The notes below the pieces were generated by a model that ran no database searches, was not told where the DNA came from, and saw only the letters and a list, made by a program, of their open reading frames with translations. From positions 186,001 through 250,000 of the forward strand of contig JAIOPP010000008.1 in assembly GCA_021413845.1 (NCBI GenBank): a stretch of DNA of 64,000 nt. The letters run 5' to 3'. The position numbers and the translations under genes are program-made. This DNA is from Planctomycetia bacterium (GTDB taxonomy: Bacteria > Planctomycetota > Planctomycetia > Pirellulales > PNKZ01). Within the stretch, counting starts at the first letter, position 1. Each line of letters starts with the position of its first letter. This document shows, piece by piece, positions 18,015-27,047 of this stretch.

Positions 18015-19187
18015 ATGAAACAACATACGGCGGTCGTCGTCGGGGCGGGGTTCATCGGGCCGGTGCATGTCGAAGCCTTGCGCCGCGCGGGGGTCCACGT
18101 CGCCGGCATCTTGGGCTCATCGCCGGAGAAGTCGCAAGCCGTCGCCGAGCGCTTGGGGTTGCCGCAGGGTTATCGCGACTTCGCCGCCGTGCTTGCCGAT
18201 CGCGAAGTCGACGTCGTGCATCTCACGACCCCCAATCGCTTCCACTTCGAGCAAGCTTCGGCTGTGCTACGGGCCGGCAAACATGTGTTGTGCGAAAAGC
18301 CGTTGGCGATGAACTCGCGCGAGACCGCCGAGCTCGTCGCGCTCGCGCAGCAGAGTGGCCTCGCGGCGGGCGTGGCCTACAACATTCGCTTCTATCCCCT
18401 TTGCCACGAAGCGGCGGCCCGCATCTCGGGTCAGGTCGCCGGCAGCGGCACCGGGCGGGTGTTTCATGTGACCGGCAGCTACGTGCAAGACTGGTTGCTC
18501 AACGACACCGATTTCAACTGGCGGGTCCTTGCGGCCGACGGCGGCGAACTGCGTGCCGTGGCCGATATCGGCACCCACTGGCTCGACCTCGTGCAGTTCA
18601 TCTTGCAGCAGAAGGTCGTCGCCGTCTGTGCCGATCTCCATACGGTTCACCCGGTTCGACAAGCCCCGCTCGGCAGCGTCGAAACATTCACCGGCGGCGG
18701 ACAACCCCCGAGTGCGGTTCGTTCGGTTCCGATCACGACCGACGACTACGGCAGCATCCTGCTCCGCTTTGCCGACGGAGCTCGCGGCGTCGTATCGGTG
18801 TCGCAAGTCGCGGCGGGGCGCAAGAATTGTTTGCGCTTCGAGATCGCCTCGGCCGCAGAGTCGCTCGCGTGGGACAGTGAGCGTCCGAACGAACTGTGGA
18901 TCGGCCGGCGTGATCGACCGAACGAGCTTTTGCTGCGCGATCCCGCGCTGCTGAGCGCCGCGGCGCGAGGCATCACCGATTATCCGGGCGGACACAACGA
19001 AGGGTTTCCCGATACGTTTAAGCAACTCTTCAAAGCTTTTTACGGCTACCTCGACGCGGGCGATTTCTCGTTGCCGCCGCCGTTTCCTACGTTCGCCGAT
19101 GGGCATCACGAAGTCGTGTTGTGCGAGGCGGTGTTGCGCAGTCATCGCGAGCGCCGCTGGGTCGCCTTAGAGGAGATCGAGAAATGA
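18015..19187 (+). CDS. Gfo/Idh/MocA family oxidoreductase (cytoplasmic)
   Basis: A 390-residue sugar or polyol dehydrogenase-type protein. The Rossmann motif [13 protein letters not shown] lies at residues 5-17, CEKPLAMNS is the family EKP motif, and a W-R-V-x-A-x-x-G-G-E-L-R region followed by DIGTHWLDL forms the substrate side. There is no signal peptide, unlike its divergent neighbour. It is the first gene of an operon: its TGA overlaps the ATG of the isomerase/epimerase gene (ATGA), which in turn overlaps the ROK kinase. Such clusters oxidise and rearrange a sugar before phosphorylation. The specific sugar cannot be read from the sequence. Confidence 0.93.
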   Translation: MKQHTAVVVGAGFIGPVHVEALRRAGVHVAGILGSSPEKSQAVAERLGLPQGYRDFAAVLADREVDVVHLTTPNRFHFEQASAVLRAGKHVLCEKPLAMNSRETAELVALAQQSGLAAGVAYNIRFYPLCHEAAARISGQVAGSGTGRVFHVTGSYVQDWLLNDTDFNWRVLAADGGELRAVADIGTHWLDLVQFILQQKVVAVCADLHTVHPVRQAPLGSVETFTGGGQPPSAVRSVPITTDDYGSILLRFADGARGVVSVSQVAAGRKNCLRFEIASAAESLAWDSERPNELWIGRRDRPNELLLRDPALLSAAARGITDYPGGHNEGFPDTFKQLFKAFYGYLDAGDFSLPPPFPTFADGHHEVVLCEAVLRSHRERRWVALEEIEK

Positions 19188-20113
19188 AGCTGGGATTCGT
19201 CAGCGCGATTCTGCCGGAGCTCTCGCTGGAAGAAGTCATCGACTTCGCCGCGGCGACGGGCTTCGAGTGTGTCGAGGTGATGTGCTGGCCGCCGGGTAAG
19301 GCCGATCGGCGTTACGCCGGCATAACGCACATCGACGTCACCACGCTCGACGCCGCGCGCGCGAAATCGATTCGCGCTCTGTGTGCCGCGAAGCAAGTCG
19401 AAATCAGCGCGCTCGGCTATTATCCGAACGTCCTCTCGCCCGACACGGCGGAAGCCGGCCTCACGCGCCGCCATTTGGAGCAAGTGATCCGCGCCGCAGC
19501 GACACTGGGCTTGGATCGCGTGAACACGTTCGTCGGCCGCGACTGGACCCGTTCGGTCGAGCAAAACTGGCCGCTGTTTCTCGAGGTGTGGAAGCCGCTC
19601 ATTCGCTTGGCCGAGGAATGCGGAGTGCGCATCGGCATCGAGAACTGCCCGATGTCGTTCACCGCCGACGAGTGGCCCGGCGGCAAGAACCTCGCCGTGT
19701 CGCCGGCGATCTGGCGCCGGATGTTCGCCGATATTCCGAGCCCGATGTTCGGCCTGAACTTCGATCCGTCGCACTTCATCTGGCAGCAGATGGACTACTT
19801 GGCGCCGCTCGCCGAGTTCGCCGAGCGATTATTTCACGTCCATGCGAAAGATGTCCGCGTCGATCGCCGCAAGTTGAACGACGTCGGCATCATGGCGACG
19901 CCGCTGGAGTATCACAGCCCGAAATTGCCGGGGCTCGGCGACGTTCAGTGGGGGCCGTTCTTCGCGGTGCTTGGCGAAGTCGGCTATCGTGGGCCGGTCT
20001 GCATCGAGGTCGAAGACCGAAGCTACGAGCATTCGCTCGCCGCGCGCAAGGCGGCGCTCCGGCAGTCGGCGACCTTCCTGCGCAACTTCATTCCGCAAGG
20101 CGGCTTGCCATGA
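19184..20113 (+). CDS. Sugar phosphate isomerase/epimerase (xylose isomerase-like TIM barrel)
   Basis: A 309-residue member of the AP-endonuclease-2-like TIM-barrel family that includes IolE, IolI and tagatose epimerases. The N-terminus [33 protein letters not shown] is typical. Metal-binding positions fit IGIENCP (Glu), NFDPSHF (Asp and His), HVHAKDV (His and Asp) and CIEVED (Glu). The start is the ATG of an ATGA overlap with the upstream oxidoreductase, and the stop overlaps the next gene in the same way. This implies coupled translation and roughly equal amounts of the three proteins. The partner genes suggest keto-sugar isomerisation; the substrate is not determined. Confidence 0.92.
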   Translation: MKLGFVSAILPELSLEEVIDFAAATGFECVEVMCWPPGKADRRYAGITHIDVTTLDAARAKSIRALCAAKQVEISALGYYPNVLSPDTAEAGLTRRHLEQVIRAAATLGLDRVNTFVGRDWTRSVEQNWPLFLEVWKPLIRLAEECGVRIGIENCPMSFTADEWPGGKNLAVSPAIWRRMFADIPSPMFGLNFDPSHFIWQQMDYLAPLAEFAERLFHVHAKDVRVDRRKLNDVGIMATPLEYHSPKLPGLGDVQWGPFFAVLGEVGYRGPVCIEVEDRSYEHSLAARKAALRQSATFLRNFIPQGGLP

Positions 20114-21087
20114 AGCCGCTCTATGCGGGGATCGATCTCGGCGGGACGACGATCGGCGGAATCCTGGCCGACGCTTCCGGCCGGATCGTCGAGCAAGCGA
20201 GCATCACCACCGAGTCGCATGCCGGACCGGCGGCGGTGCTCGAGCGGATCGCGCAACTCGTCGAACGAATGATTCACGCCGCGAAGGTTCGAGTTTCGGC
20301 GCGCGTCGAAGCGGTCGGCATCGGTTGCCCGGGCCTGGTGGATGTAGCGCACGGCGTGACGAAATTCTTTCCGAATCTTCCCACGCAATGGCGCGACGTG
20401 CCGGTCGCCGAGATCCTCGCGAAGCGACTCGACTGTCCGGTCTCGTTACTCAACGATGTTCGCGCGGCCACGCTCGGAGAGCTGACGTTCGGCTATGGGC
20501 GGAACGTGAAGACGATGGCCTTCTTCTCGCTCGGCACCGGCGTCGGCGGCGGGCTCGTGATCGACGGCAAGCTCCGGCTCGGTCCGCTCGGCGCTGCCGG
20601 TGAGCTTGGGCATCAGACGATCGTGCCCGACGGTCCGCTCTGCGGCTGCGGCAATCGAGGTTGCTTGGAAGCGCTCGCGAGCGGCCCGGCGATCGCGGCC
20701 GAGGGAGTGCGCCTGATGCTCGGCGGTCAGGCCCCGAAGCTCTATGAGATGACGGCGGGCAACCCTTCGCTCGTCACGACCCGCACCCTTGCCGAAGCGG
20801 CCCAAGCGGGAGACGCCGGCGCGGCCGAAGCGATCTCGCGGGCGACGGAGTATCTCGGCATCGGCATCGCGAACGTCGTTTCGTGTCTGCACCCGCAACT
20901 GATCGTCGTCGGCGGCGGAGTGGCCGAAATGGGAGAGCTGCTGTTGGCTCCTTTGCGGCGCATCGTGCGCGAGCGGGTGCGGATGTTCCCGCCCGATGAT
21001 GTGCGGATCGAGCGCTCGTTGCTGGGCGTCCATGCCGGCGCGCTCGGTGCGGTGGCGCTAGCGCTGCATGGTGCGGAAAACTTATAA
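20110..21087 (+). CDS. ROK family sugar kinase
   Basis: A 325-residue ROK protein, probably a glucokinase- or hexokinase-type sugar kinase. The phosphate loop is [11 protein letters not shown] (7-17). The catalytic aspartate is D116 in [12 protein letters not shown]. The ROK signature and zinc site are GELGHQ (His 168) with CGCGNRGC (Cys 178, 180 and 185). There is no N-terminal DNA-binding domain, so it is a kinase and not a NagC/XylR-type repressor. The ATG overlaps the epimerase stop codon (ATGA). The following deoC gene starts 63 bases later and may be in the same transcript. Confidence 0.94.
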   Translation: MKPLYAGIDLGGTTIGGILADASGRIVEQASITTESHAGPAAVLERIAQLVERMIHAAKVRVSARVEAVGIGCPGLVDVAHGVTKFFPNLPTQWRDVPVAEILAKRLDCPVSLLNDVRAATLGELTFGYGRNVKTMAFFSLGTGVGGGLVIDGKLRLGPLGAAGELGHQTIVPDGPLCGCGNRGCLEALASGPAIAAEGVRLMLGGQAPKLYEMTAGNPSLVTTRTLAEAAQAGDAGAAEAISRATEYLGIGIANVVSCLHPQLIVVGGGVAEMGELLLAPLRRIVRERVRMFPPDDVRIERSLLGVHAGALGAVALALHGAENL

Positions 21088-21150
21088 CGCCTCGTTCTTA
21101 TTACTGCCGTTCACTTCCGACTTTTATTCCCCTCTCACGGATTCTTCAAG

Positions 21151-21933
21151 ATGGAAATCACCTATCAAGACCTCGCCGGCATGATCGACCATTCGCTATT
21201 GCACCCGACGATGACCGATGCCGATCTTGAGGCGGGCTGCGCGGTCGCGGCGAAATACGAAGTCGCTTCGGTGTGCATTAAGCCGTATGCCGTGAAGCGG
21301 GCCGTCGAGCTGTTGCGCGGAACGAGCGTGAAAGTCGGCTGCGTGATCGGCTTCCCCCACGGCAGCAGCACGACCGAAGTGAAACGCTTCGAGACCGAAG
21401 CGGCTTGCCTCGACGGCGCGGTCGAGATCGATATGGTCATCAATATCGGCAAGGCGCTCGGCGGCGATTGGGACTATGTCGAGCGCGATGTGCGCGCCGT
21501 GTGCGACGAAGCTCATCGCCGGGGCGCGAAGGTGAAGGTGATCTTCGAGAACGATTATCTCACCAAAGGTGGCGCGGGCCTTTCGAGCGATGAGTTGAAG
21601 ATCAAGCTCTGCGAGCTCTGCGACAGGGCCGGAGCCGATTGGGTGAAGACGTCGACCGGCTACGGCTTCGTCAAACAAGCCGACGGCAGCTACAACTACC
21701 AAGGGGCGACGGAACACGATCTGGCTTTGATGCGCGCCAACGTTTCCGAACGCGTGCAAGTGAAGGCGGCCGGCGGAGTGCGCGATCTCGACGGTTTGAT
21801 TCGCGTCCGACAACTCGGCGGCACGCGCTGCGGCGCGACGGCGACGGCCGTAATGCTCGACGAATTTCGCCGTCGTGAAAAAGAAGGAAAGCCGGCTGCC
21901 GCCGGCGGCGCGATCGGCAAAGGTGGTTATTAA
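21151..21933 (+). CDS. deoC: Deoxyribose-phosphate aldolase
   Basis: A 260-residue class I aldolase that reversibly splits 2-deoxyribose 5-phosphate into glyceraldehyde 3-phosphate and acetaldehyde. The Schiff-base lysine is K166 in ADWVKTSTGYG, with D94 in VEIDMVINIG and K205 in VQVKAAGGVRD as partners. The length is normal for the family. It follows a Gfo/Idh-epimerase-ROK operon by 63 bases. In that setting the aldolase may act on a deoxy-sugar phosphate made by the operon, although salvage of deoxyribose is the conventional role. A small secreted protein gene follows 49 bases later. Confidence 0.95.
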   Translation: MEITYQDLAGMIDHSLLHPTMTDADLEAGCAVAAKYEVASVCIKPYAVKRAVELLRGTSVKVGCVIGFPHGSSTTEVKRFETEAACLDGAVEIDMVINIGKALGGDWDYVERDVRAVCDEAHRRGAKVKVIFENDYLTKGGAGLSSDELKIKLCELCDRAGADWVKTSTGYGFVKQADGSYNYQGATEHDLALMRANVSERVQVKAAGGVRDLDGLIRVRQLGGTRCGATATAVMLDEFRRREKEGKPAAAGGAIGKGGY

Positions 21934-21982
21934 CGACATACGGACGAAGGTTCTGTTAAATCGATTCAAACAAAGAGGTGGA

Positions 21983-22387
21983 ATGATGAACGGCAATCGT
22001 CGCGTCTGGTGGTCGCTCGTGTTTGTCGCAACCGGTCTGGTTGCGGCCGCGATCGGGGGTTTTGCCTCGGTGTTGGCGCAGCAGGTTACGAAGGCACCGG
22101 CGGCGCCGGCGGTGAAAGGTCGCTTCGAGTTCGAGATCGTCGAGAGTTTCGATTCCAAATATCTCGGAGATACGCCGGGCCACATCGGACGCCACGGCGA
22201 GCTCGGCGACTTCCGCCCGCAAGCCGCTTTGGGCGATCCGGTGTTTCGCGGCGAAGAGAAGATCGGCACCGTCAGCAACCTGGTTTGGAGCCGAGGACAC
22301 GGGAGCCTCGAGATCGAGTTCGATCCGGAGCCGCATGTGCGCATCGCGGTCGGCGAATTGGTGTGGCTGAAGCTCGGAGAAAAGTAA
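21983..22387 (+). CDS. Small exported or anchored protein of unknown function
   Basis: A 134-residue protein starting at an ATG preceded by an AAAGAGGTGG ribosome site. A hydrophobic N-terminus (about 8-32, WWSLVFVATGLVAAAIGGF) is either a signal peptide or an anchor. The remaining 100 residues are beta-rich with evenly spaced glycines (GHIGRHGELGDFRPQAALGDPVF) and end in LVWLKLGEK. The order of short strands hints at a small beta barrel; I do not recognise the family. It follows deoC by 49 bases and could share its transcript. Real gene by ribosome site and codon pattern. Confidence 0.72.
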   Translation: MMNGNRRVWWSLVFVATGLVAAAIGGFASVLAQQVTKAPAAPAVKGRFEFEIVESFDSKYLGDTPGHIGRHGELGDFRPQAALGDPVFRGEEKIGTVSNLVWSRGHGSLEIEFDPEPHVRIAVGELVWLKLGEK

Positions 22388-22508
22388 GTAACGTCGTGCG
22401 GGTCGTAGCGGTCGTGCGACCTGCGACTCTGCGACATCTGGCTGTGCGGATCGCGGGCTAGATTTGAGATAGGAATCTCTCTCGACCTCTCGCGCTCTTG
22501 CCGCCCGC

Positions 22509-24374
22509 ATGTTCCGCTCCGCGACGCACTTTCGTTGGCTCGTAACCTTCTCGGCGATGCTGCTTGCGCACACGCACGCAAGCTCGTCGCTACTGAGTGC
22601 GGAGTTGGTTGCGGTAGCCGCACAGATCGAGCTTCGCGACACCAACGGGCAATTGCAAAAGTTCGAGGTCGGCGACGGGAAGCGATGGTTGGTCGTCGTG
22701 TTTCTCGGGGTCGAGTGTCCGCTGTCGAAGTTGTATGCCGAGCGGCTGAACGAGCTTGCAGCGGAGTTCGAGCCGCGCGGTGCGCGGTTTCTTGCGGTCG
22801 ATTCCAATCCGCAAGATAGCCCGGCCGATCTGCGCGCGTTCGTGCGCACGCATTCACTCCGTATCCCGTTAGTGAAGGATTCGGCGCAGCGCGTTGCCGA
22901 TCGCTTCGGCGCGGTCCGTAATCCGGAGGTGATCGTCGTCGACTCGCCAGGCGCGGTGCGCTATCGCGGCCGGATCGACGACCAATACCAAGTCGGCGTG
23001 CATCGTGGTGCGGCCATGTCGGGCGAGTTGCGCAGTGCGCTGGAAGAACTAGTGGCCGGCCGCAGCGTATCCGTGCCGGAGACGAAGAGCGTCGGCTGTT
23101 TGATCACGCGCCACGAGCCCGACCAAGCACGCGTCGAGGTGACGTACGCCGACCGGATCGCGCCGCTGTTGCATGCGAAGTGCGTTCGCTGTCATCGCCC
23201 GGGCGAAGCGGCGCCGATGTCGCTCGTCGACTACGACGAGGTCGTCGGTTGGGCTGCGATGATCGACGAAGTCGTGGCCGAGGATCGCATGCCGCCGTGG
23301 CACGCGGAGCGCGGCGTCGGGCACTTCGCGAACGACGCGAGCTTGACCTCCGAAGAGAAGCAACTGTTGCGACAATGGCTCGCCGCCGGTTGCCCGAAAG
23401 GGGATCTTCGCCGGCTCGCGCCGTTGCCGCCGCACGGGGTCGAGGGCTGGTCGATCGGTCGGCCCGATGCGGTCGTTGCGATTCCGCAACCGTTCACGAT
23501 CCCCGCGACCGGCACGATCGAGTACCAATACTTCGACGTCGATCCGGGCTTCGCGGAAGATCGTTGGGTCGCGGCGGCCGAAGTCCGGCCGAGCAATCGC
23601 GCGGTCGTGCATCATTGCAACGTGTTCTTGCGTCCGCCCGGTTCGAGCGACGTCGTCGAACAAGGTTCGCTCGGGTCTTATTGCCTGACGGCGATGGCTG
23701 CGGGAACTCCGGCGATGCGCCTGCCCGACGGGATGGCGAAACGCATTCCGGCCGGTTGGCATTTGTTGTTCGTCGTGCATTACACGGCCGTCGGGAGCGA
23801 GCAGTTCGATCGGACGAGCCTCGGTTTGAAGTTCCTCGACCCGCGCGAAGTGACGCGCGAAGCGGCGACCCGGCTGATGGTCGACGAGCAGCTTTGCCTT
23901 CCGCCGCACACGGCCGATCATCGGGTCGAGCACACGGCCTTGATCGAGCGCGACATGCTCCTCTTGGCGATGTTTCCGCACATGCACTTGCGCGGAAAAT
24001 CGTTTCGCTACGAGGCGACGTATCCGGACGGCAGCATGGAGACGCTGTTGAACGTGCCGCGATGGGACTTCCAATGGCAGCATCGCTACGAGCTCGCCGA
24101 GCCGAAGCGCTTGCCGGCCGGCACGACGCTCCGCTGCATCGCACACTACGACAACTCGTCCGCGAACTCGGCGAACCCCGATCCCGGCGCGACGGTGCGC
24201 ACCGGTCCGCTGAGCGAAGATGAGATGTTCAACGGCTACTACGATCTTGCGCTTGCCGAAGCGGAGTATCCGACCGCGAGGAAAAACCGGCTGCATTTCG
24301 TAACAGTCGGGCTGGTGATTGCGCTGGTGACATTGCGGCGAAACCGCAAGCGAAGCGTGGCTGACGACGCTTAA
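22509..24374 (+). CDS. Exported redoxin / haem c / PHM-like monooxygenase fusion
   Basis: A 621-residue protein in three parts. After a signal peptide (about 1-31) comes a redoxin domain (40-170) with GVECPLSK, a single-cysteine peroxiredoxin or SCO-like site. Next is a c-type haem motif CVRCH (225-229) followed by MPPWH, as in planctomycete cytochromes. The C-terminal half carries VVHHCN (367-371), VVHYT (422-426) and FPHMHLRGKSF (489-499), the histidine and methionine ligand pattern of copper type II ascorbate-dependent monooxygenases (PHM/DBH fold). A hydrophobic tail (596-609) suggests membrane anchoring. A periplasmic oxidase or oxygenase with its own electron-transfer domains is plausible. 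The substrate is unknown. Confidence 0.85.
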   Translation: MFRSATHFRWLVTFSAMLLAHTHASSSLLSAELVAVAAQIELRDTNGQLQKFEVGDGKRWLVVVFLGVECPLSKLYAERLNELAAEFEPRGARFLAVDSNPQDSPADLRAFVRTHSLRIPLVKDSAQRVADRFGAVRNPEVIVVDSPGAVRYRGRIDDQYQVGVHRGAAMSGELRSALEELVAGRSVSVPETKSVGCLITRHEPDQARVEVTYADRIAPLLHAKCVRCHRPGEAAPMSLVDYDEVVGWAAMIDEVVAEDRMPPWHAERGVGHFANDASLTSEEKQLLRQWLAAGCPKGDLRRLAPLPPHGVEGWSIGRPDAVVAIPQPFTIPATGTIEYQYFDVDPGFAEDRWVAAAEVRPSNRAVVHHCNVFLRPPGSSDVVEQGSLGSYCLTAMAAGTPAMRLPDGMAKRIPAGWHLLFVVHYTAVGSEQFDRTSLGLKFLDPREVTREAATRLMVDEQLCLPPHTADHRVEHTALIERDMLLLAMFPHMHLRGKSFRYEATYPDGSMETLLNVPRWDFQWQHRYELAEPKRLPAGTTLRCIAHYDNSSANSANPDPGATVRTGPLSEDEMFNGYYDLALAEAEYPTARKNRLHFVTVGLVIALVTLRRNRKRSVADDA

Positions 24375-24532
24375 CGCCGAGCACTGTCGTCCGACCGATG
24401 AATCGTGTCGCTGAAATGACTGCGCCGCGCAACGATCGTAGGCTTTCGCCGACGTGATTCCGCGGGGAGTTCCGTGGCGTTTTCTCGCGGAATCGCGGGC
24501 TTTTCGTCTCGTTCGCCGATTCCGTTTCCCGT

Positions 24533-24550
24533 TCGGCACGCTACCTGCAA
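24533..24550 (+). promoter_or_regulatory. Possible sigma-54 promoter
   Basis: The sequence TCGGCACGCTACCTGCAA has GG (24535-24536) and GC (24547-24548) separated by 10 bases, the invariant spacing of -24/-12 promoters. It matches GGCACG fully and has CTGCA for TTGCA. It lies 86 bases before the gene at 24636. A sigma-54 activator is encoded in this window, but no enhancer site was found here. Chance matches are frequent in GC-rich DNA. Confidence 0.3.
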
Positions 24551-24635
24551 AGGTTCTGTTTCGTTCGACCGCCGACGACGCTCACGGAGCGCTCGCGGGA
24601 GCGGAAGACCGGATCGCAAGTTGCAGGAGCTTGTC

Positions 24636-24968
24636 ATGAAACGCATCGTGTTGGGATTGACGTTGTTGTCTTCCTTCGTCGTCGGAGTTCGTCCGGCAGC
24701 CGCGCAAGATTATTACCAAGGGGGCTATCCCGTCGGCTATCCGGTTCAACAACAGCAAGGGAATCCGATCTTGAAGAAAGTCTTGATCGGCGGCGCGATC
24801 TTCGGCGTCGGCTATCTGGCCGGACGTCTAACCGCTCCGCAGCCGAACTACGGCTACGGCAACTATCCGCCGGTCGGCAATCAGTATCCGCCGAACTTCG
24901 GCAACCACGGCCATCACGGCCCACACCACCACGGCGCACCGCAACAAGCGTTCAATCGCCGCTGGTAA
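24636..24968 (+). CDS. Small secreted Tyr/Gly/His-rich protein
   Basis: A 110-residue protein. The start at 24636 follows a GCAGGAG ribosome site, and the signal peptide ends near PAAA (20-23). The mature part is Tyr/Gly/Gln/Pro-rich (DYYQGGYPVGYPVQQQQ) and includes a glycine-zipper-like hydrophobic stretch (ILKKVLIGGAIFGVGYLAGRL, 45-65). It ends in a histidine-rich tail with about eight His between 91 and 99 (HGHHGPHHH). The zipper could insert in a membrane and the tail could bind metal. Similar small proteins are common in planctomycetes and lack an assigned role. A weak sigma-54-like promoter lies upstream. Confidence 0.75.
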   Translation: MKRIVLGLTLLSSFVVGVRPAAAQDYYQGGYPVGYPVQQQQGNPILKKVLIGGAIFGVGYLAGRLTAPQPNYGYGNYPPVGNQYPPNFGNHGHHGPHHHGAPQQAFNRRW

Positions 24969-25110
24969 GCCGAACGGCGTTTCGATCGCGGCGGCCCTAG
25001 AACGTTGTGGAGTGCCGCGCGGCGAAAGCTTATGATGCTGCGAAATCGGCCGCGCTTCGGCCTCGTCGTTCCGACGATGAGAAGTGCGGCCCATCCATGC
25101 GGCAGCGACC

Positions 25111-26628
25111 ATGCAACTCAGCAGACTCGTCTCTCTAAGCACGTTCGCCCTCGTGGTAACGAACGTGCTTTTTCTTGCGCCTCGAACCGAAGCCGCCGAC
25201 GATAAGCCGTCCGGCAAGCGGTCGCCGAACTTCATCATCATCAACATCGATGATCTCGGCTATGCCGACATCGGCCCGTTCGGCGGCAAGGTGCCGACGC
25301 CGCATCTCGACCGGATGGCGCGCGAGGGGCTGAAGTTGACCTCGCACTATGCCGCGCCGGTCTGTTCCCCTTCGCGGGCGTCGCTGATGACCGGCTGCTA
25401 TCCGAAGCGCGTGCTGCCGACGCCGCACGTGCTATTCCCCGTCGCGGCCGTCGGACTGAATCCCGACGAGGTGACGATCGCCGAAGTGCTGAAGAGCGCC
25501 GGCTACGACACGGCCTGCATCGGCAAGTGGCATCTCGGCGACCAACCGGAATTTCTGCCGACGCGGCAAGGGTTCGATAGCTACTTCGGCATCCCTTACT
25601 CGAACGATATGGGGCTCGCCGCGGAAGGCTCGAAGAGCAACCTCGGCGCGCCGCTGCCGAAAGAGCAGCCGAATGCAAAGACTAATGCCGCGAAAAATAC
25701 GACCGTCGACGAGACCGGCCTGCGCGGCGACGCCCAGCCGCCGCTGCCGCTATTAGAAAACGAAAAGGTCTTCGCGCGCGTGAGGGCCGCCGAACAAGCG
25801 ACGTTCACCGGTCGATACACCGAGCGAGCCGTGAAGTTCATAGGTGAGCATCGCGACCGGCCGTTCTTTTTGTATCTGCCGCACGGCGCGATTCACTTCC
25901 CGTTCTATCCTGCGCCGGAGTTCGTCGGCCGATCAAAAACAGAGCAGTCGAAATCGACGTTGCACGGCGATTGGATCATGGAGATCGACGCGAGCGTCGG
26001 CCGAGTGCTCGATGCGGTTCGCGAAGCCGGCTTGGAAGAGAACACGCTCGTCGTCTTCACGAGCGACAACGGCGGCCCGCAAGCGTCGAGCAACGTGCCG
26101 CTGCGCGGCAGCAAAGGCTCGACGCTCGAAGGAGGCATGCGGGTCTGCACGATCGCGTGGTGGCCGAAGCGGATCGCACCCGGCACGAGCAGCGCAGCGA
26201 TCACGTCGATGATGGATCTGCTGCCGACGTTCGCGGCGCTGGCTGGAACGAAGCCGGCCGCGGAGCGGAAGATCGACGGCGTTGATATTCGCAGCGTGTT
26301 GCTGGGGCCGGCGGAAGCCGGCGCGAAGTCGGGCCGCGACGTGTTTCACTACTTCCGCGGACTCACGCTCGAAGCGGTGCGGCGCGGGCCGTGGAAACTG
26401 CACCTCGCGAAGCAGGAACTCTATCATCTCGGCGACGACATCGGCGAAGCGAAGAACGTGGCGAGCGCGCAGCCGGAGATCGTGAAGCAACTCAGCGAGT
26501 TGGCCGCTGCGATGGACGCCGACCTCGGCGCGACCGGCCTGGGACCGGGCGTGCGCCCGCTCGGACGTGTGACGAACCCTCTGCCGCTGATCGACCACGA
26601 CGGGAAAATTCGGTCGGGGTTCGAATGA
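25111..26628 (+). CDS. Secreted type I sulfatase
   Basis: A 505-residue arylsulfatase-family hydrolase. The ATG at 25111 gives a clean signal peptide (about 1-28); a GTG 27 bases upstream is less likely. Metal-binding aspartates are in NIDDLGYAD (D47, D48), and CSPSRASLMTG (85-95) is the maturation site where Cys 85 becomes formylglycine. IGKWHLGD and TSDNGG are further family motifs. It should cleave sulfate esters of polysaccharides, as the many planctomycete sulfatases do. Maturation needs a formylglycine-generating enzyme; the SUMF1-domain protein at 42795-43898 seems to lack the cysteines for that, so the enzyme is probably elsewhere. Confidence 0.95.
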   Translation: MQLSRLVSLSTFALVVTNVLFLAPRTEAADDKPSGKRSPNFIIINIDDLGYADIGPFGGKVPTPHLDRMAREGLKLTSHYAAPVCSPSRASLMTGCYPKRVLPTPHVLFPVAAVGLNPDEVTIAEVLKSAGYDTACIGKWHLGDQPEFLPTRQGFDSYFGIPYSNDMGLAAEGSKSNLGAPLPKEQPNAKTNAAKNTTVDETGLRGDAQPPLPLLENEKVFARVRAAEQATFTGRYTERAVKFIGEHRDRPFFLYLPHGAIHFPFYPAPEFVGRSKTEQSKSTLHGDWIMEIDASVGRVLDAVREAGLEENTLVVFTSDNGGPQASSNVPLRGSKGSTLEGGMRVCTIAWWPKRIAPGTSSAAITSMMDLLPTFAALAGTKPAAERKIDGVDIRSVLLGPAEAGAKSGRDVFHYFRGLTLEAVRRGPWKLHLAKQELYHLGDDIGEAKNVASAQPEIVKQLSELAAAMDADLGATGLGPGVRPLGRVTNPLPLIDHDGKIRSGFE

Positions 26629-26680
26629 GTCGGGTATCTAGCAATCGTATTAGCCGGCGAATCCCGTCGATCTAGCCAAG

Positions 26681-27025
26681 TTATTTGCGGAATCTTTGTG
26701 CAACTCGTACTACCAGTTGAAATGCGAAGTAGTAAACCAAGAAGCAAAAAGGCCACCCCAGCAGTAACAAGCCGACGATGACGAGCCACTCACTTTTAAG
26801 AAGTAATAAAAGTACTTCGAATGTGCCGGCGAGAGGCACCATCAGCACGCCAAAGATTCCGAACAGCCCGAGCATCGCGGCGACCGGATGGAAGGAAACC
26901 TTCGGATCATACTTCGAACTTACCGCCGCCGCGTATCCTTTGTAACTGCAATAAAACAGCGACAGTACGAGGAAAACCAACCATTCGAGCGGACCGAATA
27001 AGACCATGTCGTCATGGAGCGGCAT
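26681..27025 (-). CDS. Small multi-pass membrane protein, unknown
   Basis: A 114-residue hydrophobic protein with about four membrane segments (roughly 8-28, 46-60, 63-78 and 80-106). It has few charged residues outside the ends and closes with RVAQRFRK, a positive tail that would face the cytoplasm. The region is richer in A/T than its neighbours, with more rare-looking codons, so late acquisition is possible. It lies between a sulfatase (convergent) and the fbaB gene, which is upstream on the same strand by 22 bases. It may therefore be co-transcribed with fbaB. No family recognised. Confidence 0.65.
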   Translation of the reverse strand: MPLHDDMVLFGPLEWLVFLVLSLFYCSYKGYAAAVSSKYDPKVSFHPVAAMLGLFGIFGVLMVPLAGTFEVLLLLLKSEWLVIVGLLLLGWPFCFLVYYFAFQLVVRVAQRFRK

Positions 27026-27047
27026 AAATATGCTATGGAAGTAAGAG

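Noticed and set aside
16274-18880. An 868-codon plus-strand frame spanning two oxidoreductase genes
   Set aside because: It crosses a divergent promoter region and runs antisense to a gene with EKP and Rossmann motifs; composition is shadow-like.
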